Origin: JOPF133 sp052144935
GTDB lineage: Bacteria; Acidobacteriota; Terriglobia; Bryobacterales; Bryobacteraceae
Direction of reading: 5' to 3'
DNA: 61,937 bases
Assembly: GCA_052144935.1 (NCBI GenBank)
Contig: JBKQPR010000067.1
Coordinates: 1-61,937 of the forward strand
The translations under genes were made by a program, and so were the position numbers. The notes beneath the pieces are model-generated. The model ran no database searches and was not told the origin of the DNA. It saw only the letters and a program-made list of their open reading frames with translations. Shown here piece by piece: positions 58,762-61,937 of this stretch; position 1 is the first letter of the stretch, and every line of letters begins with the position of its first letter.

Positions 58762-61548
58762 GTGAAATCGCGAATCTGGTTCGCCGCGTTGCTGCTGCTG
58801 GGCGGTGTCTGGTATTTCGCCATCCAGCGCCAGAGCGGTTACGCCTGGCAGGAACTGCCGCCCCAGCCGGAGGGCCAACAGTTCCGCATCGTCGTGGGGA
58901 TCAAGGAAACCCAGGTGCAGCGCTGGCAGGGTAAGGTGTCGGTTACGGGCGGCGAGATCCTGGCCCTCTCCGGTTGGCGGTTCTCGGGACAGGACCGCGC
59001 GACCGCCGACGGCGCCTTCAATTTCCTGACCAAGATGGGACCGCTCGAAGACCAGCTTCGGCCGGGAAGCTATTTCGGCCAGACGGAGATGAGCGGACAG
59101 CCTCCCCAGCGCGCCGTGCCCGAGGGGCTGCTGTTGAAGCTGCGCGGCAGCGAATCGGCGCGAGTGTCCCTGGAAAGCGGCTCGGCCAAGCTGGAGTTCA
59201 ATACTGCGGATGTTGCCTATGGCGCGCCCGTGATGCTGCTGGACGGCAACGCTTCGGTCGAGAAGCTGCCGATGGAGCGGAGGGTTTCCGATCCCGGTTC
59301 GGCGAACGATCAGCCAGCCGCCGCGGTCACGCCGGATGGCGCGGTCTGGACGGCGTGGGTGGCCTACCGCGATAAGTCGGATGTGATGATGGCGAGCGAT
59401 GGCCACCGCGCGTTCACCATCGGCGAGCGCGGGGACCTGCACGCTCCCGCCATCGCAGCCGGCCGCGATCTGGTGTACGTCGTGTGGCCGCGGAACGACA
59501 GCGGCACCTTCCATCTGTTCGGCGCGGTCTTTAGCAAGGGAAAGTGGTCGAGCCCCGAGCGCCTGACCAACGAAAAGGGCAATGATGTCTGGCCCCGCAT
59601 GGCGGGCGACGGAAAGGGCGACCTCGCGCTGGTGTGGCAGGGATTCCGGGGCGGGCGCTCCGCGATCCTGCTGAAGCTGTGGAATGGGAAGAGCTGGAGC
59701 AAAGAGGAGACGGTGAGCGAGGGCGAAGGCAACTGCTGGATGCCGGCGGTGGCCTATGGCGGGAGCCAGCTCTGGCTGGCCTGGGATTCGTATGCCACCG
59801 GCGCCTACCAGATCTATGCGCGCCGGTGGCAGCAGCCGGTGCAGCGGGTGACGCGCGGCGACCAGTTCTCCGTGAGGCCTTCGGTGGCGGTCACGGCCAC
59901 CGGACAGCCGGTGGTGGGGTGGGAGGAATCCGACCCGCTTTGGGGTAAGGACTTCGCCTATCAGACAGACCAGCGCGGGACCGTGGAGTATAAGAACCGC
60001 CGCGTGCGGGTGGCGTACCTGGAGGGCGGCGAATGGAAAGAGATCGCGGCTCCGGTGGAGGAGGCCATCCCGCCGGGGATGCGGCGCTACATCCAGCAGC
60101 CGCAGCTTGCCATCGATTCGAGCGGACATCTTTACATGACCGTCCGCTGCCGCACCTCGACGCGCCTTTCCCGGGTGGATTTCTTCTCGGCCCAAGGACG
60201 GTGGGAGACGTTCGTCACGCACCTGGATGGCGACCGCTGGGCCCATGGCGTGCTTCTGCCGGCGAGCGTCGGCCGCAATGGCATGAGGGACGCAATCGCA
60301 CTGGCGGGCGGGGTGGCGGAAATTGTGTGGGCGACCGACAACCGCGCGTGGCCGGGCGTAGCATACCGGGAGCTGGAGATCTACACGGCCTCGCTGGGCG
60401 TGACCGGCGCCGCCGCACGGTTGGCCGCCGGGAGGCCCATCTCCGCGGGACCACCGGCAGCCAATCCGAATCCCAACGAGAGCGAGGATGTGCGGCGGGT
60501 GCGCGCCTACCGCTACTCCATCGGCGGAAAGCAGTACCGCATCCTGCGCGGCGATTTTCACCGCCACACGGAACTCTCGGGCGACGGCGCGGGCGATGGC
60601 ATGCTGGAGGACAACTACCGCTACACACTGGACGCCGCCCAAATGGATATCGGCTACGTGAGCGATCACCAGATGGGGCAGGACGAGGAATACAACTGGT
60701 GGATCACCCAGAAATCCAACGACCTTTATTACATGCCGGAGCGGTTTGTGCCGATGTACGGCTACGAGCGCAGCGTGCCTTATCCCAACGGGCACCGCAA
60801 CCTCATCTGGGCCGAGCGCGGCAAGCCGGTGCTGAAGATCTCTCCCCAAGAGAATCGCGGCGAAGTGAACAGCGGCCCGGTGGTCTACCCATACGCGCGC
60901 GAGACCGGCGCGGTGGTGACCTCTCACACCTCGGCCACGCAGCAGGGCACGGACTGGCGCGACAACGACCCGGCGCTCGAACCGGTGGTGGAGATTTACC
61001 AGGGCTACGACGCCAATTACGAAGAGCCGAACGCGCCGCGGGCATGGAAGCCGGGCCACACGCAATCGCACGAAGCGCAACAGCCCGCCGGATTCGTGTG
61101 GAACGCGTGGGCTAAGGGGTACAAGCTGGGCGTGCAATCCAGCTCCGATCACATCTCGACGCACACTTCCTACGCCTGTGTGCTGGCCGAGCAGTTCACC
61201 CGCCAGGGGATCCTGGATGCCATCCGCAAGCGGCACACTTATGCGGCGACCGACAATATCATCGTCGATTTCCGGATCGGATCGGCGCTGATGGGCGACA
61301 TTATCGAAGCTTCCGCGCCGCCCAAACTCGTGGTGCACATCGTCGGGACCGCTCCGATCGCCCAGATCGACGTGATCAAGAACAACCAATACGTGCACCA
61401 GCTCAAGCCGCAGAAGAACGATGTGCCGTTCGAGTATCTGGACAACGCCATCGAGACGGGCGAGAGCTACTATTATGTGAGGGTCGAGCAGAGCGACGGA
61501 CAGCTTGCCTGGAGTTCGCCAATCTGGGTGCGGTACCGGCCGCGATGA
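58762..61548 (+). CDS. exported propeller + PHP-like hydrolase, copy C
   Basis: GTG 58762 follows a strong GAGGAGG and gives 928 aa. An N-terminal anchor (IWFAALLLLGGVWYF) precedes a divergent propeller (DLALVWQGFRGGRSAILLKL; GSQLWLAWDSYATGAYQIYA). The PHP-like domain shows RGDFHRHTELSG (His600, His602), YVSDHQMGQDEEYNWW in place of the CCDHDDG form, YERSVPYPNGHRN, SHTSATQQGTDWRDNDPALE and QSSSDHISTHTS. The metal-ligand positions are all kept. It is the most divergent of the three full copies and the only one apparently cotranscribed with the SPFH genes. This suggests it works with them at the membrane surface. Confidence 0.88.
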   Translation: MKSRIWFAALLLLGGVWYFAIQRQSGYAWQELPPQPEGQQFRIVVGIKETQVQRWQGKVSVTGGEILALSGWRFSGQDRATADGAFNFLTKMGPLEDQLRPGSYFGQTEMSGQPPQRAVPEGLLLKLRGSESARVSLESGSAKLEFNTADVAYGAPVMLLDGNASVEKLPMERRVSDPGSANDQPAAAVTPDGAVWTAWVAYRDKSDVMMASDGHRAFTIGERGDLHAPAIAAGRDLVYVVWPRNDSGTFHLFGAVFSKGKWSSPERLTNEKGNDVWPRMAGDGKGDLALVWQGFRGGRSAILLKLWNGKSWSKEETVSEGEGNCWMPAVAYGGSQLWLAWDSYATGAYQIYARRWQQPVQRVTRGDQFSVRPSVAVTATGQPVVGWEESDPLWGKDFAYQTDQRGTVEYKNRRVRVAYLEGGEWKEIAAPVEEAIPPGMRRYIQQPQLAIDSSGHLYMTVRCRTSTRLSRVDFFSAQGRWETFVTHLDGDRWAHGVLLPASVGRNGMRDAIALAGGVAEIVWATDNRAWPGVAYRELEIYTASLGVTGAAARLAAGRPISAGPPAANPNPNESEDVRRVRAYRYSIGGKQYRILRGDFHRHTELSGDGAGDGMLEDNYRYTLDAAQMDIGYVSDHQMGQDEEYNWWITQKSNDLYYMPERFVPMYGYERSVPYPNGHRNLIWAERGKPVLKISPQENRGEVNSGPVVYPYARETGAVVTSHTSATQQGTDWRDNDPALEPVVEIYQGYDANYEEPNAPRAWKPGHTQSHEAQQPAGFVWNAWAKGYKLGVQSSSDHISTHTSYACVLAEQFTRQGILDAIRKRHTYAATDNIIVDFRIGSALMGDIIEASAPPKLVVHIVGTAPIAQIDVIKNNQYVHQLKPQKNDVPFEYLDNAIETGESYYYVRVEQSDGQLAWSSPIWVRYRPR

Positions 61549-61937
61549 GGCACTTAGCCGGACGGTGAGCAGCCCGGCGCCCTAGTTCCCGGACCGTCCG
61601 ATTCGGTGTGATTCGAAAACCGCTCTCTTAGTGCGCGCGGCTCTGAAAGCCATTCGTTTCTTGTCTCTCTCCTCGTCTCTCTCTCTTCGTTCGAGGCGTT
61701 CGAAGCGCCCCGACATTTGGAACCGGTTCCGTACTCCCCGTAAGGGGAGCGCTCCCCGCAGGGAGCGTGCCATCAGGCCAGGTTTTACGCCCCTGGAGGC
61801 CGGGCTTAGGAAGCGTTGCAATGTCTGTGCTCCGGATTTAAGGCCCCCATGGTTGGGCTCCGGCAGACATCCCCGCGAGGACCGCAATCTCGCCCAACAA
61901 GCGGTTCCGTCTTCAGTTTCAAGCTAGCACGCGGGTT
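61549..61937. other. gene-free right edge
   Basis: This stretch contains a CT-rich low-complexity run (61657-61690) and small palindromes, such as GGAACCGGTTCC (61721-61732) and CTCCCCGTAAGGGGAG (61735-61750). I see no convincing open frame, RNA or promoter. Confidence 0.5.

Noticed and set aside
58720..61398. Very long minus-strand open frame (892 codons) opposite propeller-PHP copy C
   Set aside because: Composition is Arg/His/Gly-rich with no recognisable domain. It is the GC-driven shadow of a gene with clear domains, signal anchor and strong ribosome-binding site.

Overview
The window looks like a high-GC soil acidobacterium of the Solibacter/Bryobacter type (order Bryobacterales). This is inferred from lineage-typical families: two proteins ending in the Solibacter C-terminal domain (TIGR03437 type), two acidobacterial VWFA-related proteins (TIGR03436 type), an ADOP-type MacB/FtsX permease, Ser/Thr kinases fused to PD40 propellers, and an ECF sigma factor of the TIGR02999 type. 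No tRNA, rRNA, CRISPR array or phage was recognised.

Layout. 1-302 is a GC-rich tandem array. 369-1608 is an ArsR regulator and a short-chain dehydrogenase with a likely operator between them. 1634-9096 holds a frameshifted and an intact paralogous kinase-PD40 gene, a frameshifted secreted HELTH protein with two 15-bp palindromes upstream, a small membrane protein and an ECF sigma factor. 9757-13968 is a nitrogen operon, amt-glnB-glnD. 14148-18703 carries an O-methyltransferase, a barrel-like outer membrane protein, a ROK kinase and a radical SAM protein whose apparent stop TGA reads as selenocysteine in a CUAEP tail. 18891-19828 is a HigB/HigA-like toxin-antitoxin pair. 20101-24990 is a tightly coupled larC-metG-tatD-polyprenyl synthase operon. 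25168-25687 is a decayed sigma factor. 25923-30827 has an Oar-like TonB-dependent receptor diverging from an AlbA/Schlafen-ParA gene pair. 31083-35329 has two VWFA proteins. 35467-41263 has a tiny basic protein, an Fe-alcohol dehydrogenase, an ABM monooxygenase, a Gfo/Idh/MocA oxidoreductase and the ADOP permease.

41264-42081 is a graveyard of gene fragments. It leads into an island (42082-61548) built on one repeated gene type: a secreted beta-propeller fused to a C-terminal PHP-like metallohydrolase domain, with three complete copies and one truncated copy. Inside the island are a sialidase-like and a GH5-like protein, both with TIGR03437 tails. Between the last two propeller-PHP genes sits an operon encoding a complete P1B-type ATPase fused to an HflK-like SPFH domain, then HflC, then a second HflK. 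The last propeller-PHP gene follows 10 bp later. This membrane system is the most unusual content of the window.

The region is rich in dispersed palindromes. Four intergenic long hairpins belong to two families. There is a GAGCCGCGACCGT-type repeat, a GGCAGGCG..CGCCTGCC hairpin, a 155-bp MITE-like element, and an 18-bp motif (GGGCCC-n-GAGGGC-r-CCCC) that lies inside other repeats and inside two reading frames. Several single-gene frameshifts between 2.4 and 4.7 kb may be real decay or assembly errors.
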